A stretch of DNA of 64,000 bases from Tachypleus tridentatus (lineage: Eukaryota; Arthropoda; Merostomata; Xiphosura; Limulidae), in assembly GCF_004210375.1 (NCBI RefSeq), contig NC_134828.1:19832400-19896399 (forward strand), given 5' to 3'. Both the position numbers and the translations under genes were made by a program. Every line of letters starts with the position of its first letter. Position 1 is the first letter of the stretch. Below the pieces are notes generated by a model. That model did not search any database. It saw only the letters and a list, made by a program, of their open reading frames with translations, and was not told the DNA's origin. This document shows positions 1 to 9,470 of the stretch, one piece after another.

Positions 1-545
1 ATACCATTGACGTGGATAATTTATAACAGCGGGCTTAGGGCTGACCCCTGGGGACACCAGCCGTAAGAGTAAACGGACGTGTAAGCGTTTGATGTATGCG
101 AACTCTGGCTCGTCTATTTGAGAAAAGCTCAAAATACATCTGATTATTGTGTCAGGGATCTTGAGATAGTGTAATTAAAATAACATTATGCTTTGGCACT
201 ATCAAAAGATTTATTAACGTGAAGAAATGTAACGACTGTCATGTTGAATCCTTGAAATATGGTTTCAGTCAATCCACAAGGTGATCGCTCGTCTGTCTTT
301 TGTGTCTGTCTTTTGTGTCTGTCTTTGTTTTGAATTTTCTTTATCATATAGTTGAGTTCCAGATGGTACAGCTAATCTGTAACCTATAATTCTTTACATT
401 AGTTTACCTGTGGAATTGTGGAGGCTTATTGGTCTGTAGTTTGTCAGGTCTCGTATGTCAGCGGAAATATTGGGACAAACAATAATGATTGCGCTTTTCC
501 AGTGTCTTTGACACTTGAAAGGAAGAATTTCCTTTTCCGTACTCC
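1..545 (-). pseudogene. Jockey-like LINE reverse transcriptase fragment
   Basis: Read on the minus strand, the fragment encodes degraded reverse-transcriptase blocks: the end of a 'TNYRPISL' block, an 'NRRARVRIHQTLTRPFTLT' stretch and a GVPQGS-like block. Frameshifts separate them, so it is not functional. Non-LTR retrotransposons of the jockey/CR1 group have these blocks in this order. The rest of the domain (LDDVAVWS, FLGxTF) lies outside the window on this side, but is visible in the other two copies at 39525-40560 (-) and 63270-64000 (+). The assignment to a jockey-like clade is from motif recall only. Confidence 0.72.
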
Positions 546-1410
546 TGTTTTTCATATTCTTCGTGATTTATAGTTAACTCTGCTCGAACATCTAGAATAT
601 GATATATAAATAAAATATAGCTATAAGCTTTTAACATGTGTTCAGAGAAACATATAGTAGAAAAAGTCAAAACTAAATCAATAGCTGAACACTTATTTCT
701 TACCTTTAAAACAATAATAAATTAAGTTATTATTTAGTTGTTGTTCACTCACTGACCATTACAGATTACACAGTAAACATTACAGTATTATTTCAATCTT
801 ACAACCATGAATAATGTTTGTTTGGTTCACAAATACAACCTACGTATTTACCTTGGTACAGTCAGAAGGAGAATCCTCGTTCATTAGAAAATCATGTTGC
901 CATCATAATTGATAACAGGTTATCAATTATCCTGTTGTCACAAATGGTTTTGTAGATCGGAGACGTACACTATGTGTCCCATGTATTAGATATAAAGAGT
1001 TCTAACTGTATTGAATTTCATTATTCTGTTTCAAGTGATCCTTGTTTTAAATATCCTTGCCTTAATTTTATATACGGTATAATACGGTGGATATTTTGTT
1101 GTATTTTAGAATACGGACTTTGGATATATCATTATAAATCACTGTATGGTACTGTGTATCATTTGTTAGATTTTAGAGTATTGAAATGTGGTTATTTTAT
1201 AAAATTATATTACATGGTACTGTGGATATTTGGTTATTATATTTTAAATTTTGTATGGAAGTACTGTGTTTTTGTATTATATTTTAGTAAACGGTTCTGT
1301 TTTTTGTATTATATTTTAGTATATTTTAGTGTATGCTACAATGGATATTTTATTATAGTTTAGTATGTAATGTGGATATTTTGTTACATTTAGTATCTGA
1401 TACCATGGAG
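1..1410 (+). repeat. Direct repeat, first copy (partner 40018-41411)
   Basis: This matches 40018-41411 in the same orientation at an offset of 40017. It carries the LINE reverse-transcriptase remnant and the start of the AT-rich minisatellite. At several sites the two direct copies agree with each other against the right arm, for example around 160 and 530. Those two may therefore be closer relatives of each other than of the third copy. Confidence 0.95.
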
Positions 1411-1670
1411 AGCTTATTATATTTTAGTATATGATAGTGTAAATATTTTAATATTTTTCAGTAAATAGTACTGTAGTTATTTTATTATATTTTAGTATGT
1501 GGTAATGTGGATATTTTGTTATATTTTAGTGTATGGTACTGCGAATATTTTGTTATATTTTAGTGTATGGAACTTCGAATATTTTGTTATATTTTAGTGT
1601 ATGGCACTTTTGAATATTTTGTTATATTGTAGTTTATGGTTCTGTGGATATTTTATTTACCGATCTATGT
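1030..1670. repeat. AT-rich minisatellite, ~34-bp unit
   Basis: Imperfect units built around 'tggtactgtggatatttt' followed by 'gttatattttagt' recur through this stretch. Unit number differs in the other copies (41060-41411, cut by the assembly gap; 62110-62770; and the diverged array at 32450-33330). Long hydrophobic reading frames across it are by-products of the repeat. Confidence 0.9.
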
Positions 1671-2205
1671 CTTTTTGTTTCTTTCAGAACCTGAATAACT
1701 CCAACTGGAAGGGAATTATATCTGAAAAACTTTCATTTACCAGAGGATCTAGCTTTTCTAAGTGTTAGACTTAAATAAATCACCCAGAATTTACTATCAT
1801 CTCATGTTTGAGGCCGATAATCCATAAACTGTTTTTGAAACATCCTTCAGACAAACAGTTTTATTATGTTGATCTAATAAATAAAGTAAATTCTCAGTAT
1901 TTCTCTATATATATTATTTTGTCTGGAACAAGAGAACAGTTCCAACAACTTTATAGAATTATATTAACGTGAGTTCCTTTTTCAATATATCTACATATGG
2001 CTGTACATTTGTTGAAAACACGATAATTATAAACATACATAACAACATGCTGTAAAACACATGTGGATCTAAAACTTAGATGACTCATGTTTGTGAATGT
2101 GTAATTTATCATAAAACGGATGGAACTTCAAGTGGATTTCTCGTTATCAACTACGATGTGTAATTTACTCACATTTGTTCCGATGATTTTTTTTGTTTAC
2201 TTTAG

Positions 2206-2345
2206 TGTCAACGAACAGTGGGATTAACCGTCACATTGTATTTTCCTCATGTCTGACAAAATATATATGTTTGGATAAATGGGGATTCGAAACCGTGACC
2301 TTCAGACTACGGGTCAAGCACCTTAGCCAAATGGTCCATGTTACA
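2206..2345 (-). repeat. SINE family A relic
   Basis: On the minus strand there is a tRNA-like B box ('ggtttcgaatccc'-type) followed by the 'cgttg' and 'cccactgttcg' segments of family A. The middle is diverged and the 3' half is missing. Confidence 0.6.
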
Positions 2346-2669
2346 TTACACTCGATATTGTTTTCATCGTTTGTCATTCTGTTAGCAAGTGTCATAACTT
2401 CTTCATGTGTTAGTTTATGTTTGTCCCTGAAACATTCTGTCACACACTCTTATCTTCACGAAACAATCTGATGGTAAATAAACACATTTCAATACTAAAC
2501 AAAACAAAAACTGGATAACAGTAAATATATCAAGTTAATGTGTAAAATGGCCAAACATGAGTCATGTTTTTACATCAAGATCGGAACTCTTCAAATAATG
2601 AATAAAATCCCTGACCTAAATAGCACCTTGTTTCAGCCTTTTATCCAGCTGATATTTATTTTAGTTTTT

Positions 2670-2800
2670 ATTGATTGATTGTTTGAATTAAGTACAAAGC
2701 TACACAATGATCTATTTGTGCTCCGCTTAACACACCTATCGAAACTCGGATTTTTAATGGTGGGTGTTCGCAGATATAATGCTCTGCCACTGGAGGACAT
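2670..2800 (-). repeat. SINE family B copy
   Basis: This is a short tRNA-derived SINE in reverse: 'agtggcagagcattatatctgcg', a degenerate B box, 'gagcacaaatagatcattgtgtagctttgtact' and an A-rich tail. Family B copies also occur at 6755, 11776, 13640, 24418 and 37155. Confidence 0.7.
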
Positions 2801-2939
2801 TAACTCTTGAAAGACACACTATCAGTTATTGTATCCGTTAATAAAAGACACCATCACTAATCCATCTATTAATCAAAACCCCATTATTGCAGCCATTAAC
2901 TATCACTCACTGTATCGATTATCCAAAGATAGTACGACT

Positions 2940-3350
2940 TGTTCTATCTTTTAAAAACACCATCAACAATATGATAAATGGAGTAAACAACAAAGAGAAT
3001 ACAAACAATAAAACACTGTAAACTCTATGATAATTGAAAACCTAAGAAACAGATTATAAGCATTAAAAATACTATCAACTCTATCCTAAGTGGATTACAC
3101 AACAAATATACAAACATTAAAACACAATCAACTCTGTCTTATGTGGAGTACACAACAAATATACAAACATTAAAACAGTATTCATTACAAAATAAGTGGA
3201 GTGCATAATAAACATTAAAAACACTATCAATTCTATGTTAAGTAAAGTACACATCAAACAGAATACAAACATAAGAAACACCATCAACTCTATGTAAAGT
3301 GGAATACATAGCAAACAGAACAGAAACATTAAAAACACGATCATCTTTAT
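2940..3350. repeat. Minisatellite, ~55-60-bp unit
   Basis: Units carry 'cattaaaaacactatcaa', 'ctctatgttaagtggagt' and 'acacaacaaa'. Related arrays lie at 25030-25440, 26625-27060 and 60415-60850. Confidence 0.85.
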
Positions 3351-3984
3351 GTTAAGTAGTGAACATCGTGAACTGGTTTTGAAAAATAACAATAACAAGA
3401 GAGAAAAACTTCTCTTGTTATATCTTGTTATAATATTCTGATAAACAGACTGAAACCAGGCAGTCAGTAAGAAGTATATTTTATTTTCACTGAGCCCAAG
3501 ATAGAACGTGACACCTTGGTTACCGACTCGTAACAATCTTGACTGAATGTGGTTTGAACAAACAATTTAAAAAATCTTTTTTTGTTGACAGATTCTGAAG
3601 ACCATGTCAACTTTTTAACTTTTGTACCCGGTTATTTTTATTTTAGTTGCTAAAAATTATCAGTTATTTATTTAAACAACACGGAAGTTTCACAAAACAG
3701 ACAAAAAACATGTCACAAACATTTGAAGACAAATTTTCTAAAGTTCGACTTTCCTAAGACAGATGTTTGTGAATCGAACACATGTGTATCAGCGTATATT
3801 TCAAAAGACACACCTGTGTCAAAACACGGTAGCTGTAACTTACTGTGGAATATCACAGTGCATGTTTCTCTCAACTTTTATTTAACGGAAATAATTTTAA
3901 CTTTGTAGATATTCAAGATCTGGGAAGCCAGACATTTTAAAACCAGTCAAACCAGTCTTGCCGACTGCGTGGAGGTTTGTTTGC

Positions 3985-4255
3985 TTGTTTTGAATATTAC
4001 GAAAATCCACACGGGGACTATCTACGTTAACAGTCGCTAATTTAGCAGTGCAAAACTAGACGGAAGGCAGCCACTCATCAACATCTACCGCCAACACTTG
4101 GGCTACTTTTTTTCCGACCAATGAACAGGAGGATTTATCGTAATATTATAACGCTCCAACGGCTGAAAGGGCCTGCATATTTAGTGTGACGAGAATTCGA
4201 ACTCACAACTTTAGATTGCGAGTCGTGCACCATATCCACTTGTCTATGCTTGGTC
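3985..4255 (-). repeat. SINE family A, diverged subfamily
   Basis: The full-length order is recognisable on the minus strand: tRNA-like head with a B box 'gagttcgaattctcg', then the ccctttcagccgt, attggtaaaa, cccaagtgttggcggt and gctaaattagcgac segments. The paralogous block at 27610-27875 has the same insertion, so it predates that duplication. Confidence 0.8.
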
Positions 4256-4459
4256 AATGTGGAGAACGAACCTTCTATTTCTCTTTCTATGTTCCTTAAC
4301 TTAGAAACGACCACTTGAGATACAGTGGTCAAGGTAAATAATATACACATCACATTTTCCTACCGTCATGGATATTCATCTAGTGATACATTTTCAGGTT
4401 TTCTTCACTTGTTTTTTTTATTATTCACCCATGTTTTAAATAACACTAGGGTGACAATA

Positions 4460-5337
4460 CGAGGGCTGTTCAAAAAATACGCGAACTGACGTCATAAAAC
4501 AAAATGTACTTTATTTAGAAGTCTGGGACCCCTTTAAAGTACTCTCCTCCCCAACGCACACACTTATCCCAACGGTGTTTCCACTTGTTGAAACAGTCCT
4601 GGTACGCTTCTTTTGTAATGTCCTCCAGCTCCTTCGTCGCATTTGCCTTAATCTCTGGAATCGTCTCAAATCTTCTTCTTTTCAAGAGTCTTTTGGGAGC
4701 AAGGAGCAAGGTCAGGTGAGTAGGGGGGTGGGGAAGAACAGTGATCAAGTGTTTGGCCAAAAACTCACGAGTTCTGAGGGCTGAATTTCGCAGCAACGCG
4801 GTGCATCTTCAATTTTTTGGTCAAAATCTCGTAACCAGATCCAACTGATATCCCACACTCTTCAGCAAGCTCCCTGACAGTCAGACGCTGATTTGCCCGC
4901 ACCAGTGTGTTGATTTTGTCGACGTGTGGGTCGTCAGTTGACGTGGAAGGACGTCCAGGACGCTCATCATCTTCAATGGACTGTCGACCATCCTTAAAAC
5001 GTTCATGCCACTTGAAACATGCCGTGCGCTTCATAGCAACATCACCGTAAGCCGTGTTAAGCATAACAAAAGTTTCAGTCGCAGATTTTCCAAGTTTAAC
5101 ACAAAATTTCACAGCAAGTCGTTGCTCCTTCAGGTCATTCATTCTGAAATCCGCCAAACGAAAAAATCGCACTTCACTTAAAACCGCGTAGCTAATACAC
5201 AAATAAAGATATCTGCAATCGGGAAATGGCGTCGTAATCAGCTGATCTGTGCAAACCTAGCAACACCAAGCGGATTCTTCTGGAACCAACTGGAGCCGCG
5301 CAATTCAAACTGTCGCGTATTTTTTGAACAGACCTCG
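4460..5337 (-). mobile_element. Internally deleted mariner element
   Basis: Terminal inverted repeats (cgagg, then g or t, then ctgttcaaaaaatacgcg) bound an 878-bp element. TA dinucleotides flank it at 4458-4459 and 5338-5339, the mariner target-site duplication. Autonomous mariners are about 1.3 kb. Here the central catalytic part of the transposase gene is missing, so the element cannot move by itself. The paralogous locus near 28070 lacks the element and serves as an empty site. The right-arm copy is 58439-59318. Confidence 0.93.
4515..5142 (-). pseudogene. Mariner transposase remnant, catalytic core deleted
   Basis: The frame opens at the ATG at 5142 (MNDLKEQRLAVKF...) and gives about 125 residues of DNA-binding region. 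Residues 1-60 form the first helix-turn-helix, ending in KWHERFKDGRQSIEDDER. The linker motif GRPSTS follows, then a second helix-turn-helix with LTVRELAEECGISVGSGYEIL. The sequence then jumps, with a frameshift, to the C-terminal part (ALRTREFLAKHLITVLPHPP, RRFETIPEIKANATKELEDI). About 400 bp are missing between them, including the first two catalytic aspartates. The region around the third (SPDLAPC-) is also altered. By homology it would have been a nuclear cut-and-paste transposase of the DD34D family. It is non-functional here. Confidence 0.9.
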
Positions 5338-5439
5338 TAAACCCTTTCCTTTTCTAGTTTCAATACCACCCTTCCACAACCATCCCTCCAACCGCGATCT
5401 ATTTCAATTCAACCCCTATCAACAACATCCCTTTACACA

Positions 5440-5735
5440 CCCAACGAATACATGAGAGAAAAATCACAAAGGTTATTAATTCAATCTGCTGTAGATAACA
5501 CAGTTCTGAGACAGAACTTTTCACTCAATATTTAAGCATGGAATTTAACCCTAGACATTCACGGCCACATCATCAGACTCCCATTTATTATCACACTCAA
5601 CAGAGAGATGTAAACTTTAACTAATAGAGAAAAATAAGTATATCAAAGAACTAAAAATACAGCACTAGAACAAATAGTGGGATAACTTCTGTCAATCTAT
5701 AGACGAAAACGACCCTACCACCTTTTGTAAAAAAA
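5440..5735 (+). pseudogene. LINE fragment, linker before reverse transcriptase
   Basis: Interrupted frames read REKYIKELKIQH, then WDNFCQSIDENDPTTF. This resembles the region just upstream of the reverse transcriptase in jockey/CR1-type LINEs. Stop codons interrupt it, and it ends at an A tract near 5729-5745. A diverged relative is at 28180-28445. The assignment rests on pattern recall. Confidence 0.45.
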
Positions 5736-5794
5736 AAAAAAAAATCCATATGTAATAACTCTTATACATATGACAATTGCACAAGAAACAAAAC

Positions 5795-6080
5795 TGATAT
5801 GGCCTGGCATGGCCAAGCGTGTTAAGGCGTGCGACTCGTAATCTGAGGGTGGCGGGTTCGCATCCCTGTCGCGAAACATGCTTGCCCTTTCAGCCGTGGG
5901 GGAGTTATAATGTGATGGTCAGTCCCACTGTTCGTTGGTAAAAGAGTAGCCCAAGAGTTGGCGGTGAGTGGTGATGACTGGCTGCATTCCCTCTAGTCTT
6001 ACACTACTAAATTAGGGACGGCTAGCAGAGATAACTCTGGGTTATCTTTACTAAATTCCAAAAACAAAACGAACAAAACT
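5795..6080 (+). repeat. SINE family A, full length
   Basis: The tRNA-like head has an A box ('gtgttaaggcg') and a B box ('gggttcgcatccc'). It is followed by the ccctttcagccgtggggg, attcgttggtaaaagagtag, gagttggcggtg, ctagtcttacactactaaatt and agggacggctagc segments. It has inserted just upstream of the PLE fragment. A and B boxes would be the internal RNA polymerase III promoter. Confidence 0.9.
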
Positions 6081-6147
6081 GGCCTAAGAAAAGCTACCTT
6101 ATTATGTAATAACATTAATACACAAGACAATAACACAAGTACCAACA

Positions 6148-6558
6148 TTGACTGAGCACAAAAATATCCAACATAGACAAGTAACAAAATATGACATTCC
6201 AGTTAATACCAAATTTATTGAAAAACCAGGCACAAAACTGAGGTCTATACTATGTAAAAACTACACTGACAAACACCACACCAACATTATTTATAAAATA
6301 CAATGTGATAACTGCCACGACTTCTATATTGGAGAAACAAGTAGAAAAATGGAAACCAGATTCAAAGAACATAAAAAGTCACCTTCACACGTTTTCGAAC
6401 ACTGCAAGTCAAATAAACACAACATAACCATAGAAAACACTCAAATACTAAATAAAGAAACAAACATAATCAAACGCAAAATTAAAGAAGCCTTACTTAT
6501 ACAACAACTTAAACCCAAAATAAAACAATACAAAGGAACACCTTTATACCTATATTAA
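6148..6558 (+). pseudogene. GIY-YIG endonuclease domain of a Penelope-like element
   Basis: This 136-codon frame matches the C-terminal part of PLE polyproteins. Around residues 50-80 it has the GIY-YIG signature: IYKIQCDNCHDFYIGETSRK, then METRFKEHKK with the conserved Arg, and VFEHCKSNKHNI. It ends with the typical tail QYKGTPLYLY. In intact elements this domain nicks target DNA for reverse transcription. The start ATG is arbitrary because the upstream reverse transcriptase is missing. In the right arm one A is lost after 'attgaaaa', which breaks the frame. Confidence 0.88.
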
Positions 6559-6670
6559 TAGATATAATCAAACATCTAAGCACGCCCTCTACATTCCTAC
6601 ACTCAGTTACACAACCCCTTTCAAACATGTGGTCAGTTTTCGGTCAGTTACCTCTTCCTTTTTTTGTGAA

Positions 6671-6709
6671 CCTAACGGTGACCGATCGCAGAAGGTCGAA
6701 ACGTTGTTC
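6671..6709 (+). other. Hammerhead-ribozyme-like motif in PLE terminus
   Basis: 'cctaacggtgacc' then, after a loop, 'ggtcgaaacg' can form a gacc/ggtc stem followed by GAAAC. This corresponds to 'cctgaagatgacc...ggtcgaaac' at other PLE ends in this window, where CTGAAGA matches the hammerhead CUGANGA core. Hammerhead motifs are known in PLE terminal repeats. Here the CUGANGA half has decayed. Activity is not inferred. Confidence 0.4.
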
Positions 6710-6754
6710 ACTCCTCTGGAGCTTTCTCTACCCATATCAACCGTTTTGCGCCCC

Positions 6755-6866
6755 CTGTGGTTCAGCAGTGGACTTACAACACTAAAAATTGGGTTTCGAT
6801 ACCCGTGGCGGGCAGAGCACGGATTGCCCATGGTGTAGCTTTGTGCATAATTCAAAACAACACGAA
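6755..6866 (+). repeat. SINE family B copy
   Basis: 'ctgtggttcagcagtggact' is followed by a B-box-like 'gggtttcgatacccgtgg', 'gggcagagcac', 'gcccatggtgtagctttgtgc' and an A-rich tail. It adjoins the PLE tail. Confidence 0.85.
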
Positions 6867-7112
6867 ACGTTTTTAAATGTTTAATTCGCCTACCACTTCG
6901 TGAGACTCACGCAGGGACACCATGACACATGAGAAAATCCTTGAACGAAACGTTTTTAAATGTTTAATCCGCCTACCACTTCGTGAGACTCACGCAGGGA
7001 CACCATGACACATGAGAAAATCCTTGAACGAAACGTTTTTAAATGTTTAATTCGCATACCACTTCGTGAGACTCACGCAGGGACACCATGACACATGAGA
7101 AAATCCTTGAAC
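6862..7112. repeat. 84-bp tandem repeat, three copies
   Basis: Units start at 6862, 6946 and 7029 with 'cgaaacgtttttaaatg'. Each contains the perfect short hairpin cgtgag-a-ctcacg. Mirrored at 56668-56918 with three units and small indels. Confidence 0.95.
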
Positions 7113-7289
7113 AACTTTTCTTATTCCAATGTTCTCATTATTCTAACATACTTCAAACCACTATCCTCTGAATTTTAATATCACTCGATAATAAAGTTAA
7201 AAACAATCTTACACACATATCCCGATGTCCCATGATGCTTCGCGATTAGTTCATTTCTTTTACCTTATTTTTGTGGATGTTATACGCTT

Positions 7290-7545
7290 TATCAAACTGT
7301 GATATACTTTCTAATGACAATATGCTGATGACGCAGCCCAAGTCAGTTCACAAATATTACACACAGATATTCATCTCATGAAGACAGTCAAGTTCCTATG
7401 AGTTACATCTACGTAACTAAAATTGGACCAATCATCAAATCTGTAATGCAATGTCTCATAACAAAAACAGGAGGCATCCTATTAACCTGCACAACCAACG
7501 CCTCTATAATCATCTACAAGGCTTTTTAATTCGACTTCTATTGCA
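7290..7545 (+). repeat. Interspersed repeat of unknown class
   Basis: A stretch including 'gttacatctacgtaactaaa' and 'ttggaccaatcatcaaatc' recurs inverted and diverged at 31150-31400, as well as in the right arm (56265-56480). The short plus-strand frame (starting MSYIYVTKIGPIIKSV) resembles nothing I can name. It may be part of an unrecognised transposable element. Confidence 0.6.
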
Positions 7546-7730
7546 ATATGGCAACATGGTCAGATGTAACATGTTTGATAATGTACTTTAAAGTCTCCAA
7601 CCTCTCCAGTATAAAACCTTGAGATGTGTTTTCTCTTTACCCAAATATACACTATCCAGCCATCTAGATTTCTTAAATTTATCAAAATACCCTGAAGCTT
7701 ACAACAAATATTGATTCACAGTTTCCATTC

Positions 7731-7950
7731 TTAGTAGCAACTCTTAAATGCAACTCTACCAACTGTTTTATTTCCACTTGTGAAGTTATAACATGTAATG
7801 TGTTGGTATCCTTTGGACATTTTGGCCCTCATCCAGTAACTCTGCTGTGAAATTTGGGTGAATAACAAGAAATATTTAAATAAAATAGATGAAGGAAGGT
7901 AAGGTAAACCTACTCTTGACAAGTCCTGGCATACTCACACATGAAGCCAT
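7731..7950 (-). pseudogene. Two-exon short reading frame, broken copy
   Basis: On the minus strand an ATG (7950) starts 12 codons ending at a 'gtaggt' donor. A ~69-bp intron follows, ending in 'tttcacag', then a cysteine-containing second exon ending at the TAA at 7731-7733. Compared with the right arm (55829-56050), two single A bases are missing in A runs within exon 2, so the spliced frame is broken here. I do not recognise the peptide. Either this copy is a pseudogene allele or the two losses are base-calling errors. Confidence 0.35.
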
Positions 7951-8344
7951 TTTGTTTTCCATAAAGTTATAAGTAATCTTACTTCATATCACTGGCATTA
8001 CTTTGACAACACATATACTCTTCGTAGTTGTCTGATAAGAGCATTGAAACCAGAATGCAATGTATCTGTGATCTATATTATAAGGTATTACCAAATCCAT
8101 GGTCAAGCAGATCACAATGTACCATAAAAGTGATATATGTTCCTTGACTGGGCCATTTAAAGTTGAACACTACAAATTATTTCAACCAGATACAGTACAT
8201 TCAAAAATTAGAATTTAATACTTATTGGAAAGCTGGAATCGATAGACATAATACGTCACAGATAAGCAGTTTTGGTTTGGTTTGTCTTTAACTTAGTAGC
8301 AAAAAACTAAGCAAAGCAAAAAACACTGTAAAACTAGGTCATCT

Positions 8345-9470
8345 TCAGGTTAAGAAAGAGATAATTTGAATGTAACCGTTGATGGACGCATGTCTTAGGG
8401 ACGAGAGTATAAACGGGTACGGAATTGTAGGTGGCGCTGCAGGTGGGTGTTAGGTTATTAATTGGTACAGGTATAAAGGTGTTCCTTTATATTGGTTTAA
8501 TTTTGGTTTTAATTACTGTCTAAGTAGGATTCCTTTGTTTATGTTTGTTTCCCTACTTAATATCCGGGTGTTTTCTATGGTTATGTTGTGTTTATTTGAT
8601 TTGCAGTGTTCAAAAACGTGTGAAGGAGTTCTTTTGTGTTCTTTGAATCTGGTTTCCATTTTCCTGCTTGTTTCACCAATATAGAAGTCATGGCAGTTGT
8701 TGTATTGTATTTAATAAATTATGTTGGTGTTGTGTTTGTCAGTGTAGTTGTTACATAGTATGGACTTTAGTTTTGTACCTGGTTTTTGGATATATTTGAT
8801 GTTTACTGGAGTGTTATGTTTTGTTATAAGTTTGTTTTTTTTTCCAAATCTTCGTTATTTTTTCACTAATGTCAGGATCATGTGGTATACAGCAGTATAA
8901 AGTTTGGTAGTTTGTTGTATCTTGTGATTTATTGTTGTTTATTTATTGTTGGTCAAGGTGTGTGTGTATAATGTTTTCCAAAGTGTTTTGATGAAATTTG
9001 TTGTTGTTGATGAAGTGTTGTTTTATTTTGTTGATTTCACTGTTAATTTTATCAGGTGAACATAATTTTGTTGCTGTGTTTATTTAGTTTATTAATATAT
9101 TGAGTTTTTGTTTTGTTTCATGTGCTGAGTCCCAGGGAATGCATAATCCAGTGTGGGTGATTTTTCTGTGGATTTCTGTTTTGAATTGTGTATCAGTTCT
9201 AGCGATCTTGAGGTTAAGAAATGCTATTTGGTTAGTTCTTTCCTGTTCACAGATGAACATAGAGTGTATCAAGTTAATGTGGTTGAAAAACTAAGTCTGT
9301 GTTCTGTAGGTGTGAATCCAGCAATTATATCATCAACATATCTGTACAGTATAGTGGTGGATGTAAGGATGAACTGATCGCTTGAGATTCAATCTGTGTC
9401 ATAAAAATGTTGGCTAGAACTGGTGACACGGGATTCCCTACACTTAAGCCTTTTAGTTTCGGTCATCTTC
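8345..9470 (-). mobile_element. Penelope-like element, RT-to-endonuclease part
   Basis: On the minus strand, in order, there is an RT motif resembling GNPVSPVLANIF, the catalytic RYVDDIIAGFTPTEH (around 9310-9350), and the RT thumb/linker IAFLNLKIARTDTQFKTEIH and THTGLCIPWDSAHE (9084-9272). A GIY-YIG endonuclease with stops and the 3' tail ending near 8345 follow. It is interrupted by stop codons and lacks its N-terminus. PLE proteins copy element RNA onto a chromosome end or nick. This one is inactive. At its truncated end it meets an inverted second 3' end (9470-9800). Confidence 0.85.

Larger units (their letters stand above)
2860..5735 (+). repeat. Paralogous block, copy in left arm
   Basis: This block matches 24975-28445 in the same orientation, with clearly more divergence than between the 21.5-kb arms. 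Shared content in order: a ~57-bp minisatellite, a segment at 3723-3908 with a 61-codon frame, a family A SINE and a LINE-like region. This copy has a mariner at 4460-5337 that the other lacks. The other has a Tc1 element and a second minisatellite block that this one lacks. Confidence 0.9.
6085..6720 (+). mobile_element. 5'-truncated Penelope-like element
   Basis: Only the C-terminal endonuclease region and 3' end survive: the GIY-YIG frame (6148-6558), an untranslated tail and a 'gaaggtcgaaacgttgttc' motif at 6691-6709. The reverse-transcriptase domain is absent. Severe 5' truncation is typical of PLE insertions. The mirrored copy is 57060-57690 (-). Confidence 0.82.

Noticed and set aside
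974..1363. 129-codon plus-strand frame
   Set aside because: It is a translation of the AT-rich minisatellite, giving repetitive Tyr/Phe/Trp/Ile text with no domain. The equivalent frames at 32398-33113 (-) have the same origin.
3117..3536. 139-codon minus-strand frame resembling a membrane protein
   Set aside because: The hydrophobic repeats (VFLMFVFCLLCTP-like) come from the 57-bp minisatellite read in an unstopped frame; the same text appears at other arrays of the family.
5802..5880. tRNA genes suggested by A and B boxes and 'ggttcgaatcc' blocks throughout
   Set aside because: Each is followed by the same non-tRNA body and A-rich tail, and occurs in many diverged copies, so these are tRNA-derived SINEs rather than functional tRNA genes.
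6862..7112. CRISPR-like array of regular repeats
   Set aside because: Units are directly tandem without unique spacers and the context is eukaryotic. The 63-, 71- and ~140-bp arrays are rejected for the same reason.
9100..9377. Plus-strand frames of 64-74 codons
   Set aside because: Antisense of the PLE reverse-transcriptase region, whose YVDD motif and linker are on the minus strand.
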